A stretch of DNA of 64,000 nt, taken from Pleurotus djamor. Taxonomy: Eukaryota; Basidiomycota; Agaricomycetes; Agaricales; Pleurotaceae. Where the stretch lies: NCBI GenBank assembly GCA_029747585.1, contig JAPEVF010000159.1, forward strand, positions 22,487-86,486, read 5' to 3'. This document shows positions 1 through 14,352 of this stretch, one piece after another. How positions within the stretch are numbered: position 1 is the stretch's first letter; every line of letters begins with the position of its first letter. The position numbers and the translations under genes were made by a program. The notes below the pieces were generated by a model. It made no database searches. It worked only from the letters and a program-made list of their open reading frames with translations, and was not told where the DNA came from.

Positions 1-546
1 CTGGTTCTATCGCGCACGCTGCTCTACTCTATATCTCCCCAGTGATACTATTCCCCGGTGTGCCGATATACATTCACCTCCGGAGGGAGCGAATTTGTGG
101 ATTGTCTACACAGTGAATATGCAATGTTACACATCGCTCACAGCTCAGTCCAGATACGGCCTATCCTGTCATGCAAAACCTGTTGTACTGGATTACAGTG
201 CGGCGTGCACTTTTGATGGCCACTCCAATAGACACGGTATCCTTGTTAACCCCAATCGTCGACACACTGTCGCCGTGCCCTCAGGCCACCTAGGGCGCTT
301 GCTTCACGTGTAGCTGTGACATTATCAAGCCTTTCGAGAGCTGACCATCGACTTGATCCCACCTTCTTGTGGCCGGTTCACCACCGTTTCGTCCAGCTTC
401 CTTCAATGTGTACAAATGCAAGCGAGTGAAGGTGAACAATACAACATGTCTTGCAACTAGTTTCTGCTGACTTGTTCACTACAGCCATTTCACGGAAACC
501 TTGTGACCATCCACCACCCGAGGATATCCCTTGGCAGAGGAATTCC
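1..546. other. No gene recognised
   Basis: Only short open frames without family resemblance are present. The stretch ends at the first start codon of the ubiquitin-like-domain gene. Confidence 0.5.
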
Positions 547-1684
547 ATGTCATCACACAATATCAACACAGGGAATGGAACCTTTAACGTCGCTAGAGTT
601 CAGTACAACCTGAACCAGATTTCTCACCATTATCACGGCTCCCATGCGAAGGTTCTACATCATAACGAAGTGACAGATTCATCCAAGCCTCCAATAAGCT
701 TCAGGACCATCGACAGGATACGTTCCCTCCTCGTCCGTCTCATGCTTTCTTCCACGCTTGCTATCAAACCACTCTTGGAGAAGTTGGATACGATCGTTTC
801 CCTCATTGAGCACGTCAAGAAATATATGATAATCCTCGACTGTGTCCCTCTCCTGCGAACATATCGCTTTTTTCAGCGTACTCTCTCGGTCCTCGATAAA
901 TATAATGCCCGCTTTCGTCAGCTACTTATAGACATGGAAAACTACGAAGCTGTCATACAGGAGCAACTGCCGGGTTGTGGCTTCCTTCGAGGCCTACTTC
1001 TGCACTGCCTTGCCCATTTCCTGTGGCGCCCCAAGCTTTATTCAATGAATACTTTCATTGTCCAAAACAGGGCAGCATTACAGGAAACTTACCGCTTCTT
1101 TACTATGTGCGTCATCCTTGATCCGTTTAGTCGAACAAATGGACTGTTACTCATCGCTAGCTACGCACGCATCGTGATCACAGGTCAACATTTTGGGATG
1201 GACTTGCCTATTCTGAAATCAACGAAGCCAGAGCATCGCTCTTGGAAGACGAGCATGAATACTTTCATTCACAAGACGTACGATACTTGCCCCCAGCGCA
1301 GGTAGTCGTGTTTGACCATATGGACAGAACTTTGTGCATCCCTGTCGAGTTCTGCTATTCATGGGTGGTAAATGCCTACAAGTTGAAATCCCCATGATAT
1401 ACGGTTTTGACACTCTCAAACAGGAATTCAATCTCCTTGTTCAGATTTGGTGCCGCGACGTGCCTGGAGCAGACCTTATTCGCAGTAATTCATGGGAGCT
1501 CTGTGACGGCCAGAGCAACTTCGTCATCGCTCGTTCAGACACTTCTCCATTACAGCTCAAGGAAAATATGCAATTGGCGATCAGTATTGTTCTCAAGCTG
1601 AGTGCGCCTCGCCCAGGTATCTGTCCACATTGTCAGTTAGACAATAGCTTTCAACGACCAGTCAATGGACGCTTAGTGTGGTGA
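547..1684 (+). CDS. Fungal ubiquitin-like-domain (ULD_2-type) protein
   Basis: Four exons (547-1106, 1161-1183, 1228-1364, 1424-1684) close in frame to about 326 residues. The N-terminus carries the NTGNGTFN motif common at the start of mushroom accessory proteins, followed by a helical region ending near LQETYRFFT. The C-terminal half begins EYFHSQDVRYLPPAQVVVFD, continues IPVEFCYSW and ends with a CPHC zinc-knuckle-like motif. This order (YF..QDV.YLPP.Q, beta-rich ubiquitin-like fold, CPxC) is typical of the basidiomycete ULD_2 family, whose role is unknown. The ATG at 547 is chosen because the NTGNGTFN motif follows directly. The next gene starts soon after on the same strand. The family call is from pattern memory; the exon structure is seen directly. 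Confidence 0.7.
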
Positions 1685-1933
1685 GTTTTGAGGACACAGT
1701 CAATTCCACTTTATTCAATCTTCTGTCGGCCCAGTTTGTCTTGTTCCACGTCCTTTGGGGTCTCTAAACCAATTCCCCACTCGATGACAAGAGGACTGTT
1801 TCAGTTGGATGGCCCGATAGACTACCCCTCACTACGCCGCCAAGTTGCAATCTTCGTTTCCTATCCCGTGTGGTGGCTATGGCTAGCAATCCTTGACTAC
1901 CACAGTCCTAACCCAACCACATGCCGGGAAAGC

Positions 1934-3142
1934 ATGACCTTTGCCCCCGACCATGCCTCCCAGGGCGTTGATGAGTCCCAGACACAGTTTAGGCGTGTAA
2001 CCGTCCTTGCAGCTAAAGATCCCCCTCAGCACCCGGTTGGAGCGCGTCAAGAACCCTCTGTTTACTCGCCTCTCTCCTCTGAAAGTACTTCCAGCGTAGC
2101 TTCGCCAACCCTGCCAGAACCCACACCTTACGCCAATGCGGGTGATGATCAATTTGTCCCGCCCAACTCTCCCCAGCTTGAATTTATATTAAAGCCATCC
2201 TTTATGGACCCTAGCAGCTCTGTGGAGTCCCTGACAACCATTTACAACATACCACCACATGTGGAAACTACCCGCCTCCCCGTGGCCGATTCCCTGATGT
2301 TATCGCACATTTTGAGCGACTCGACGTCTAAATTTCCTAACGTTCATGCTGGTTTCACAGACCTATCACGCCATGTTTCCTGCCCCGAGAGGCTCGTAAC
2401 CACCATCACTGAGGCTCGCCTCACATTCAAAACTGACCCAAGCATCATCATGTACGCACTTCGTCCTTCATACCGCTAATTCCCAACAATCATTGTAGAT
2501 TACTAGGCAAAGCGCACTCTGGCCGATCTTTGGTGCGTACTATCTCGCATATGTTGCTCCCACTCCAACCTGTAAATTCCTAGTTTATCAACATGGCCAT
2601 CAACGGCGGTGCCGTGCGGGCCGCAGGCTTTCCCAGTATGAACACATCGGACTTGTCACAGTGTTCTTTACAGGAGCTTGGAGAAGAACTGCGAATATAT
2701 ATTTGTCGACGCACCTATAACTGACGAAGCCAAGGAAGCGGCGGACATCCTCCAGAAATCCATGGATCTGATCTATGGGACATATGGGCTCCGGGATAGG
2801 CGGCTTAACGTCGCCTTGATCTGCTTAGCCAGCAATAAATCTAAATCCAATAGGCGACGCCTTCAGGCAAAGCCGACTCCCAAAGGCCGCATACCTAAAG
2901 GACCGGGCTTCCTGGCGAAGTTTGTCGAAAGACCCACGATGGACAAACCTGAGTTGCTCGAAGTGACTTCCGCTTTCATGGGCACGACAACTAGGGATCT
3001 GCGAAATTCATGGGTTCGCCAACAATTATTCGACATATGGGGGCAGAACATACCAGAGATCCATCGTTGTATCAAAAATTATAAAGATGCGTGGCGCTTG
3101 ATAGACCAACTAGAGCATTATACGCGCCAGGAAGATATTTAA
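1934..3142 (+). pseudogene. AIG1-like pseudo-GTPase, copy 1, frameshifted
   Basis: A Ser/Pro/Thr-rich N-terminal region (frame open from 1688, first good ATG 1934) ends at 2451. A 34 nt exon (2499-2532) encodes a degenerate P-loop, ILLGKAHSGRSL, with Arg in place of the Walker-A Lys. The third exon starts at 2584 (FINMAI...), but the frame must shift by one base near 2641 to reach SVLYRS and the G3-like block EYIFVDAPITD, which lacks the usual Gly. The C-terminus ends AWRLIDQLEHY, matching the fungal AIG1-like GTPase tail. Exon layout and ending match copy 2 at 31-33 kb. The frame break could be a sequencing error, but with the lost catalytic residues decay is more likely. Confidence 0.6.
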
Positions 3143-3941
3143 AATGCATTGACTTCCGAAGCCACCTTCCGATTACACGCTTCGGTTCCCTTCTGTCGAA
3201 GGACGCTTCTTTAGAAGTTGGGTATCGTTGTTCAATAAGTACATCCTATTACTTTTTCATGTAACTGCATACGCATCACTTCTTCTCTGAATCCACTAAT
3301 TCAAGGAAACCCAGATGGCGCCCCAGATAATAGTTCTCATCCGTTCTACATGGACGGTCTGGACCTGGATCAAATGCGTCGATGTGCGTCGGATAGCTTG
3401 AGCCACGATTTTCTGACATGGACATCTGGCGAAACGGCTCAATCCTACAAAGGACCAGTTGGTACTACTATTAGTTGCCTGCAGGCTTGGGAAGATACGG
3501 AGTATCGTTCCCTAACGCAATGATGGAAAATGGAGAGGTGACCTGAAGTAGGTGGGATGCCGACTGCAGCGAAGTTCACTAAATCAAATTCATTGCAGTA
3601 TGAGTATGAAGGAATAAGTAAATTTGTACTAAAAGAAGCGTCCTTAACCAAGAAGAAATATACCCATCCCGTTGTCCATCAATCCAACAACCCCACCGTT
3701 CATCATGTATGTAGCATGAACCGCGTGACGGACACCGACAAACGAGCGAACGACCTCTCCTCACTGCACACACACATCTCCTTTTACCTCATCACCTCAC
3801 CTCAACCCCCAACCTCAACTTCACCTCGCCACTACAACTGACACCAAACTACAGACACCACACACACACAAGACACCGAGTATAGACTCGCGCATCCATT
3901 ACATACACATTCAGACCGAACGGAGTGGGGAGGGATTTGGT
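3143..3941. other. Intergenic, no gene seen
   Basis: Between the pseudo-GTPase and the 3' end of the protease gene. It contains a short CA dinucleotide run around 3857-3871 and otherwise nothing recognisable. Confidence 0.5.
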
Positions 3942-6369
3942 TTAGAACAACGCCCACAATGCCATAAAGACAGGAACGAAGAGAGTGTTGAGCATCATGC
4001 TAGCTGATGCTGATGCGCCGTTACCGTTACCTGCGGACGAGGAAGGTGTTAGTTAAGAGTTGAGACGTCGCAGAAGAAAGTAAGGGGAATAGGAGAGAAG
4101 AAGGAAGGAAAGCGAAAGGTGAGTAGATGCGGGAGTGGACGTACCAGTACCCGAATTTCCACCAGTACCCGTGCCCGATCCACCGCTCGTGCCAGCATTC
4201 CCACCTTGCCCAGGCGTACCTACAACAGTCGTAACAGATCCAAACGCATCAGTCGTCGTAAACGTCGTGATCGTAGAAGTCGAAGTAATCGAAAGCGAAT
4301 TTGATGATACAACAGAGGCAGTTGCGGAAGTCGAAAGCGAATTTGATGTTGACAAAGCAGAGGAAGAAACAACAGACGAAGACCCAGAAGGAGAAGAAGC
4401 TAAGGTATGAGTACATCAACTCTTAAAATGCAACGAAGCAGGGAGTGTACCGCACCTGAAGAACCACCAGCGGCGGCTGACAATTCGGCGAACCCGATAG
4501 ACGGCGGGTCTGCTCTATAGATCGAATACACATTTTTCTACGGCAATCTCATCAGTACACCAACGAAGAAGGAAAAACAGAGAGAATTGCTCACCAAGAA
4601 AACATCACCAACGACCCATTCGGGGTTACCACCTCCGCTAACGATACTACTTCCCAACCCAAGATCGAAAACACCTCCAAGACACTGACTGCTCCCAGGC
4701 GCCAACCTCCCAAGGTTCATATCCCTCGGGTTGATCGGCCACACCTTCCCACCGTACGAGATGCTCATACTAATCTGCGCCGAACAAGGGAACGAGAAGA
4801 AGCCGTCCATTCCCTGCACAGGCTGGGAGTTCGGTACGGCCGCCCAGATAGCTTGTACGTCAGCGGTAGGCCCACCGATGAGGGTGGTACCCGTGTCGAT
4901 GGCGGAGACACCGGCATCACCAGTGGAGACGCGTACGTTCTGTCCGTTGACGGTGATACTCGCAAGGTTGAGCAGCCAGAAAGTACGGGTGGATCCACCA
5001 GTGAGAGGGAGGAACTCGACTTCGCCTTGGAAAAGGGATGTATTGCGGCCGCCGAGGGTAAACGAACCACCAGCTTGTTCGAGTTGCACGCCTGGAACAC
5101 CACGGAGGCGGTGAAGGTAAAAGGACATCTCGGGTTGCGCGAGTCTGTTGGCGCTATCTTGGTTGTTCAACAAGTTCATCCAGAACGGCGTACTCCTCGT
5201 GGAGCTGATGGCACCGAACGCGAGACCGAGAATACCAGAAACACTGCCGTCCAAAAGCCCGCTGGTCGTTTGATCAACAGCCAGGAACGTCTGACCGGGG
5301 AACGAGAAAGGTCCCATCGAGACAGTATCTTGAGACACTGCACCAGCGACTGCACCAGAGCCGTACCTACATCATAAATCGACGAGTACATCAATCAGCT
5401 TGACTATTCGCAATGATAGTAAGGCGAGACGAACCGAATAGTCACTCTCTGACCTCCGCCCGCAGTACCAGAAGTTCCTCCACGCATACTGGAACTCTGA
5501 CCGGGGTTGAACAGCGGTGTCGTCGAATCGCACGTCGTACAGGCGGTATCGGCCACCCAAAGATCCGAAGACCCCGTGTCGAGGATCACATTCATCGGTT
5601 GAGGTCTACAAATGATCAGGTCAGTAAACGGGAAGTTTTTCATCCAAATGGGGATGATGTGATGACAATGAGTAAAACATCTGATGAAAATCCTTGAACG
5701 TTGACGGTGGTCATCCGTCAAGTCGTGGATCAACTAAGCTGAACATTGAACAAGGCCCAACACCTTAGGGCGGAACCAAGGCTTCCTTGGCCTAGTTACC
5801 CCACCCAAGACTAAGAGCCAAGTGCCGCAGCTTGCGAGCCAAGAAAGGCAATGCAAACTCCACGATGACGACGGGATTGAAAAAATAGACGGAAACGACG
5901 ACTCACGGTGTGCCAATGGAGACTGTGCCAAAGTAACTCGAGTCCGCACGCTGCGAAAACAAGGAATTGAGTTGATTTGATCATGAACAATACAGAACAA
6001 AGCACGTACCTGGTTGATGACGGGCAGATCAGCCGTTTGCTGCCTCTTGCCCATCAATCTATCCCGTTTCTGTGCATGCGTCTCGTAGCCATACTTGGCA
6101 CGAATACCCTCCCCAACGCCTTCCCAGTAGGACAAATCTAGTGCCGGGGCACTCGAGTTCCAATGAGAAGCCCGTTTCGTCAGTTCGATGTGGATTGCGC
6201 CTGAATCTGGGTCGCGGCGGTAGTAATGAGAGTGGGCATTAGGATTCGGTTGGTCGGCGTATTCGTATTTGGGAGGGTTTGCATAGTTCGCATTGGAAAG
6301 TGGGTTCGGGGAGGCGTCGACGAGAGCGGTGGATATGAGGGTTGTGGTGAGCAGGGCTAGAGGGATCAT
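3942..6369 (-). CDS. Pepsin-like aspartic protease (A1), secreted, probably GPI-anchored
   Basis: Seven exons (complement of 3942-4030, 4145-4399, 4456-4537, 4595-5366, 5435-5605, 5907-5950, 6010-6369) close exactly to 590 residues. A hydrophobic signal peptide occupies about residues 1-19. A propeptide follows, then YFGTVSIGTPPQ and the first catalytic block LDTGSSDLW (Asp about 144), the flap region with YGSG, and the second block AIDTGTTLIGG (Asp about 349). After the catalytic domain comes a Ser/Thr-rich stalk and the C-terminus GASASASMMLNTLF plus a hydrophobic end, a classic GPI-attachment signal. It probably acts as a cell-surface or wall protease with acidic optimum, as is usual in the family. 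Both catalytic aspartates are present, so it looks functional. Confidence 0.93.
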
Positions 6370-6380
6370 GACTGGATATC

Positions 6381-6406
6381 GTCGGCGTCGTCGGCGTCGT
6401 CGTCGC
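6381..6406. repeat. GTC/GGC triplet-rich minisatellite
   Basis: Short run of GTCGTCGGC-like units lying 12-37 nt upstream of the protease start codon, so probably in its 5' leader. Confidence 0.6.
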
Positions 6407-7532
6407 TGAGGGTGTTGGTCGTCGGGTAGGATGATGGGGAGAAGAAGAAAGCTGCGAGTGTGGGAGTACGCCTGTTACTCTGACAGCTGGAATGGACCGG
6501 GAGACTGAGAGAGGGAGCGGGGAGAAACGACGCTATAAATGTGGAGTCCTTGCTCGTGGTGGAAGAGAAAGAGAGAGAAGAGCAGGCAGACAAGAGAAAC
6601 GAAGAAATCACTCGGCAAACTGTCACACCGTCAAATGCTATTCCGCCAAGCAACACGTGATCTTCCGTTTCGAAATTCGCAATTTTGAGACGACTGTATG
6701 TCTCGATCTGACATGTCTTTTCCAGACCTAACTTGTGAATGGGGAGACTCTCGCTTGTAATCTGACTGAAAAGCTGCCTTGACTTGCCTTGGGGAACTTT
6801 GCTCGAAAGGATCGATGACGGGCGCCAATGGAACCTGACTGCCTTGGCGCTTACCAACATTCCTTGCTCGCTCCCCGTCGTCAGCTAACGACTGCGCTCC
6901 ATCAACGGTCCGATCAACAATCATCATGCGCCAGTGCTGAAGGGGTACTGCAAACCACCGTCTTTTGGCTGTCTTACAGTTATGCATCGCATCAGCAACG
7001 TTTCTGATTCTTGGCACAAGCATTGTGCTGATGCGAACTGCGGAATGATCCTATGCATTTGGACTTACCCCGTGCTATTTTCTCTCAGTTCCGACGGATT
7101 CCTGCACTCTGTATAAATATCTCAGTCCCAAGCTTGGAAAGGGACTCACTCAATCAAGCGACCTTGAGGACTTCATATAGGTAGCAGGCCTATTTTTACC
7201 GTCCTTGTTCTTCCCAGCGCAGTCCAATTTCCACGAACTGGGCTCGCTTTCATTCGACGAAACGGTCCAAGTATCGGGCATCCCATGGTTCTCTACTTTT
7301 TCAATCCTTGCAAATATTATTAAGGAGGGTGCAAAGAACTCTCCGATGTCTATGGTCGCCCGGAGGCAGACTGTGACATTTGGCTCTTGTGCGACGCGAC
7401 CGATGCCATGGATAGCTGATAGGCTTGTGTCTCTCGTTACAAGCTGCAAGCCTTGAGCTCGAGCCGCAAGTACTGTCCTATTTCAATCAATTCGCCACCC
7501 CGTTGTGACCGTGACGACCTAAATCTGGGGGC
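6407..7532. other. Intergenic upstream of the protease
   Basis: Short open frames on both strands show no family resemblance. The promoter of the minus-strand protease must lie in the left part; no clear TATA box was identified. Confidence 0.4.
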
Positions 7533-7835
7533 CAATTCGTCAGTTTTGCCCAAGGACCGTGACAAGGGGGTATTTTCGTCAACTCGCCTCTAAATCTTTG
7601 GTGAACTGAGGCCAGAGCAAGGCTTTTTTAACTTGAATAACAGAGTAAACCGGCGAGTATCTTCTCAAAGGGCCGAAAGAAGAAGAAAAGCCGCAGTCGT
7701 GAATATTTTCGAATTTTTTGGCCATTTTCCGCTAATTTTCTTCGGAAAACCATTCGTCAGTTACCTCTGTGACCCGTGACATGGGCAAAATTCCGTCAGT
7801 TTGGGGGGGTCCTGTGACGCGTGACTGACGAATTG
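7533..7835. repeat. Possible small inverted-repeat element
   Basis: CAATTCGTCAGT at 7533-7544 is repeated inverted as ACTGACGAATTG at 7824-7835. Inside, GTGACCCGTGACA- and TTCGTCAGTT-like words recur. About 300 bp, no coding capacity, and no target-site duplication seen, so this is a weak non-autonomous transposon candidate. Confidence 0.3.
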
Positions 7836-7944
7836 AATGAAATGCAACAGTATCTGAGCAACGCATCTTTGTCTTCAGTCCTCATCCAATATTTCTCGAT
7901 ACACAACGCGCAGCACCAGTATAGCTAGTATGCAAATGCTAATA

Positions 7945-8341
7945 GAGTATATCTGCAGCTCGTCGCGAACTAGTTGCGACAGACAAGCATCGTTAACAAG
8001 GGTCCAGTAACAGTTTTGAAGTTGTGGAAAGCCAAGGATGTCATGTGACTGGGCGCCTGTAGGACTTGGGCCTTATTCAAGCCTTGTTAGCATTTCCCCC
8101 ACCTCCATGTTTGAGAACGGTGGCTACGGAAAACCACCGTAGAAATACACAAGAATTGCTGGCAATACACAGCGGGCCTGGTATCATCGGCCCATCTACG
8201 GCTTGGATAGGGGATGTCAGGAGATTGAAGAGGGGATAGGAACGGCCAGAGCCAAGATCGAAACCAAAAAACCCGACGCCAACCTTGGCATCACTGCCGC
8301 GGCGCGAACTAGTTCGCGACGAGCTGCAGATGCTTATACTC
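7945..8341. mobile_element. MITE-like element with long terminal inverted repeats
   Basis: A 397 bp segment flanked by TA on both sides (7943-7944 and 8342-8343). The left end starts GAGTATA then CTGCAGCTCGTCGCGAACTA; the right end is its inverted copy, with four extra bases after GAGTATA. Each repeat ends in a palindrome (CGCGAACTAGTTCGCG on the right, one mismatch on the left). No open frame is present inside. TA flanks and TIRs suggest a non-autonomous Tc1/mariner-like or other TA-targeting DNA transposon; the superfamily is not determined. Confidence 0.6.
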
Positions 8342-8396
8342 TAATCAGAGGCTGACAGATTTACCAAAACAATTCACAGCACAATACTAATGAATT

Positions 8397-8469
8397 GATT
8401 CGACCCAGGCTCGAACTGGGGACCTTCTGTGTGTTAGACAGATGCGATAACCAACTACGCCATCGAACC
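8397..8469 (-). tRNA. tRNA-Val(AAC): tRNA-Val (anticodon AAC)
   Basis: A 73 nt cloverleaf on the minus strand: acceptor stem GGTTCGA/TCGAATC, anticodon stem TCTGT/ACAGA with loop CTAACAC (anticodon AAC), and T-arm CCCAG-TTCGAGC-CTGGG. No intron. The gene body is identical to the plus-strand copy at 29212. Confidence 0.93.
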
Positions 8470-8549
8470 GGTTGATAGACTTGAGAAAAGTAAGATTGTC
8501 ACTCTGAAAGTCTTAATGCAAGGAGTAGAGTGACTAGAGTAGGTAGATG

Positions 8550-10961
<2,412 letters not shown>

Positions 10962-11920
10962 TTGATTTTGGCGGTGGCACTTGGGGAAAGGACCCTGAGG
11001 TTGAGGCTTTGAAGTCACCCTGAACGCACTTCAGTGAGCTTATACCTAGCCGCACAATCAACCCAGGCAGCTCTTTCCAAACGCCAGCGCGGTCCTGGCG
11101 GACGCAGAGTCAGCAGGATTCGGGTGAGTCGTTTCATGGAGTTATAAATACATAGTTCTGACATTTACCCCCATGGCAGGCCGACTACGGTCGGTGTAGT
11201 CCTTGATCACAGCTACAGAGACATCGACATCTCTAGTGCTTTCAGCCATGCACTTTTCTTTCAACGACATCTATCACAACCTGACCGGTCTGAAACTGTT
11301 GACGGTCTTAGGCGATACTTCAATGTTCTCCGGGCATGAACGCTCGTTTTTTNCATATGTGTTGCTACGGAGGGACCAGTACCGTGGCTCGAAGGCGCTC
11401 TTGTGACTTGGAAGATGGTGTCAGGACGTGATCATTGATTGCGTCTCACAAATATTCAATATGCCTCGTCGTTCGCACCACCACGACCTTCTACAGTCGG
11501 TGCGCAACTACTCATGTATCAATGAAATTTGCTGATGAACACCAGGATTGTCATGAGATGCACCTCCTTCCGGCATCATCAAAAGATGGAGAAGCGAACC
11601 GTGGAATATTTCGAAGACAACCATATGCCTACCTTTCGAGTCGCACCTACTGGACTGATTCCGCTCAAATTGAGCTCTATTTTAGAACTTGATCTAATCA
11701 ACCTTCCGACGTCTCGTTCTGGCAGACATTGGCAATTTGTGTATCATACCCCCTTGATTACCCCCGACAGAATGCCTCACAAGGTGGTTTCCGTGAGACA
11801 CAGCTGTCTTGGTCGTCATCCCATGAGATCTTTTCAATAGGAAGGCTGACTTAAAACCTGTACTCCTTCGACAATCGAGAAGCTACCTTCCCTCCTCCTA
11901 CTAGTCTAGTTTCGTTCAAC
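10962..11920. other. Intergenic, possible gene relic
   Basis: Short plus-strand frames around 11203-11840, one with leucine-rich wording (LTGLKLLTVL), may be a relic of an LRR or F-box gene. Nothing intact is present; an N lies at 11353. Confidence 0.35.
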
Positions 11921-13867
11921 ATGTCTCGATACGATGTAACGTCAGTCACTTCTTTCTTCAGACGCACAGCTGCTAGGGCCTGATATATCTTCTCCAGAGC
12001 AGGTCCCCTGTTCATTGGTTACTCTCTTAGCATGATTCTCTACGGCGTACGTTGTATTCTTCGAAAGCCATTCCATCACGCTAATCTTGCCCATCGTTTA
12101 GACATTGGTCGTTCAGGTACGCGAGATGGGTTTTGTCTTCCTCCGTATTGTTGCCGACCGGTTCTTGGAAGACCTTCTTCTATCATCAGGCATCAAAGAA
12201 GTATGTGCCACAAAGAAGCCACCACCATCTTTCACACTGACATGTCTTTGTAGAGATAGGCTTTGGATCCGTCTTACGGTATGACTCCTGGTGCCAAGAT
12301 GTCATCAGGGGATACTTACTCTCAGGCTCTCTAGGTCCTCTACCTATTTGCAATGGAAACCGCCATTACTGGCTACAACATGAGAGAGAAATACGCAGAT
12401 GACCGAATTACGTTCGCAGTGGCAGCTGGTGGTACGTTCCTGTGTTTTTATCACCGCCTTTTCTGCTCACTGGTTCGACAGAACGCCTCAGACAGTCGGT
12501 CACTTCCATGACGAACTTGAGTCGCAGTAAGCATCTGCCAATATCAAACCGGATGTGTCTAACCAACACTCCTATCAGTGCTTTCCATCAGTCAGTAACA
12601 AAGCCAAACGCTTTTGATGGTACCCACTGACTTAACGGACATCAATTCTCCGCTGCATACACAGACGCAATTCTTACCGTGAGATCTCCTCGGAATCACT
12701 TCGTGTGTATGTATGACTGATGGAAAAATTAGGTCTTGGTGTCAACGCCCGTACAATTGTTTTTAGCTTGGCGCATAAAACTTCTCGGTGGACCCAGAAT
12801 CATCCTTGCCATCATCACCTTTACCGCCATCGGCTCTTTTGGTATGTGTTTCGTCCGACACTTCGCGTCCGTATATACTGATTTGCTGTCAAGTCGCTGG
12901 TGTGACGACGAGTGTTTATGTTCCTCGCGGTGATGAGGCAGAAGCGATCATGACTCTCGGATGGGATTCAAACCTCGCTAAATCGTTTGCCCCGGAAATA
13001 TCTTGGCTGGCTCTGTCGGCTATATCAGACATCGGAATCACTGGGGCATTGGTGTATACTCTCGTAAGGATAGGCTCCATGGGTCATCGCACTCGCGGTC
13101 CTCATTTACTTTTCTCGGATAGCATGGCAAGAAGACTGGGTTCAAAGGCTCCGATGACGCTGTTACAAAGATTGTGCGGTGTAAGTGGTTTTGTTTTTGG
13201 CGCTCCTGCCTTAGATACTGATTCAAGCATCGCCCATCGGCGTTACAGTTGCAATAGAAACAGGTTTGATTACGACGATTTTCACTTTGGTGGAAATTGC
13301 CTTGTTCTGTGTGGCATATGTACGCACCACTCTTAATTTCCTTCACATCTGAGATGCTTAATCCAATTTCAGTTCACCTTCCAGTCATAGTAAGTTTGGG
13401 GATATAATTGTCCGTTGGATATCTCTTCTGACGGAGTTGAATAGCTATTTCATCCCGGACTTCATCTTATCCAAGGTCTACGCAAATACTCTTCTCGCCA
13501 CGCTCAACTCTCGGAATACCTGGAGCAAAACGATGTCAACGAACGTCGAGTTCTCCTCTGGAATGGCGTTTGAGACAAATCCGAACTTATCTACCACTGG
13601 GAATGGCGTACGTGTTCTCTCATTCATTGCATTTCGTCAGTCTGAAATATGCTGTTTCGCAGAGCACGAGAGTGCCAACTTCTACAGCGAGCTCGCATAC
13701 GAAGGTGCGCTCGAAAGGATCTCATATCAACCATTGACTGATTTTTCCCTTAGCGACTTCGCGTCACCTCTCACGAGCTTGGGCCGCTAGATGAGACCGA
13801 CTCCATGGAATCATCCTCTCATGGTAACACAGAGAAGTCATCGTTCAACAACATAGACCGCGTTTGA
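11921..13867 (+). CDS. DUF6534-like multi-pass membrane protein
   Basis: Seventeen exons, many tiny (20, 49, 15, 29, 25, 97, 31, 41, 14, 109, 170, 58, 92, 17, 163, 42 and 114 nt), sum to 1086 nt and 361 residues without a frame break. The order is AGPLFIGYSLSMILYG, KKDRLWIRLTVLYLFAMETA, VLVSTPVQLFLAWRIKLL, IILAIITFTAIGSFG, SWLALSAISDIGITGALVY, VTVAIETGLITTIFTLVEIA and KVYANTLLATLNSR. This matches the basidiomycete DUF6534 family: about seven membrane helices, a KDR motif after helix 2 and the late YsNslLasLNaR box. Function is unknown in the family. The C-terminal tail is polar and cytoplasmic-like. The family name is from memory. Confidence 0.8.
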
Positions 13868-14352
13868 CATGAGCCAGAACCACGGTGTAAGATGTCAGAA
13901 CAAGCCATGGCTCAACTTTTATACGTTCGAAACTCGGCGGCGGAGCGATATCACACCTTTTATATCTCAGATCTCAGTATCCACTCTCTAATGAAGAGTC
14001 GCTATTGATGGTCGTAGCTCTAACTCACTTCCCCTCGTTGTGATCATTGATGAATGAAATGCGAATGGCTTGTTTAAACTCTAACCTACATTGCTCTAAT
14101 ACACATACATACTCTATTACGAATGAGAAGAAGACCGTGGTGTGGCCTTCTGGTCCATCAACAACTCCGATCTTCCTTTCTGACCGCCCTTAGGCACTGG
14201 CGGATAGTTAATGGCTATCATGGGCCTTCCTTACTGGCAATCCCAGGTAGTCCCAAGATTTTTAATATTGTTCCATCCAAGATGGAAGTGACGAACCCTG
14301 AAGCAGCTTGTTTTGGAAATTCCTAGCGCTCGGGCCACCCCAGGCATCACGC
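13868..14352. other. Intergenic; may hold a 5' exon of the next gene
   Basis: No independent gene seen. The first exon of the following membrane protein could lie here, because its in-frame region near 14353 has no upstream ATG before a stop. Confidence 0.4.

Noticed and set aside
4119..4410. Plus-strand Pro/Val- and Arg/Ser-rich open frames
   Set aside because: They are antisense shadows of the Ser/Thr-rich stalk of the aspartic protease, whose exon chain closes exactly on the minus strand.
4731..5377. Long plus-strand frames over the protease
   Set aside because: Opposite strand of the catalytic exon; no codon pattern or homology.
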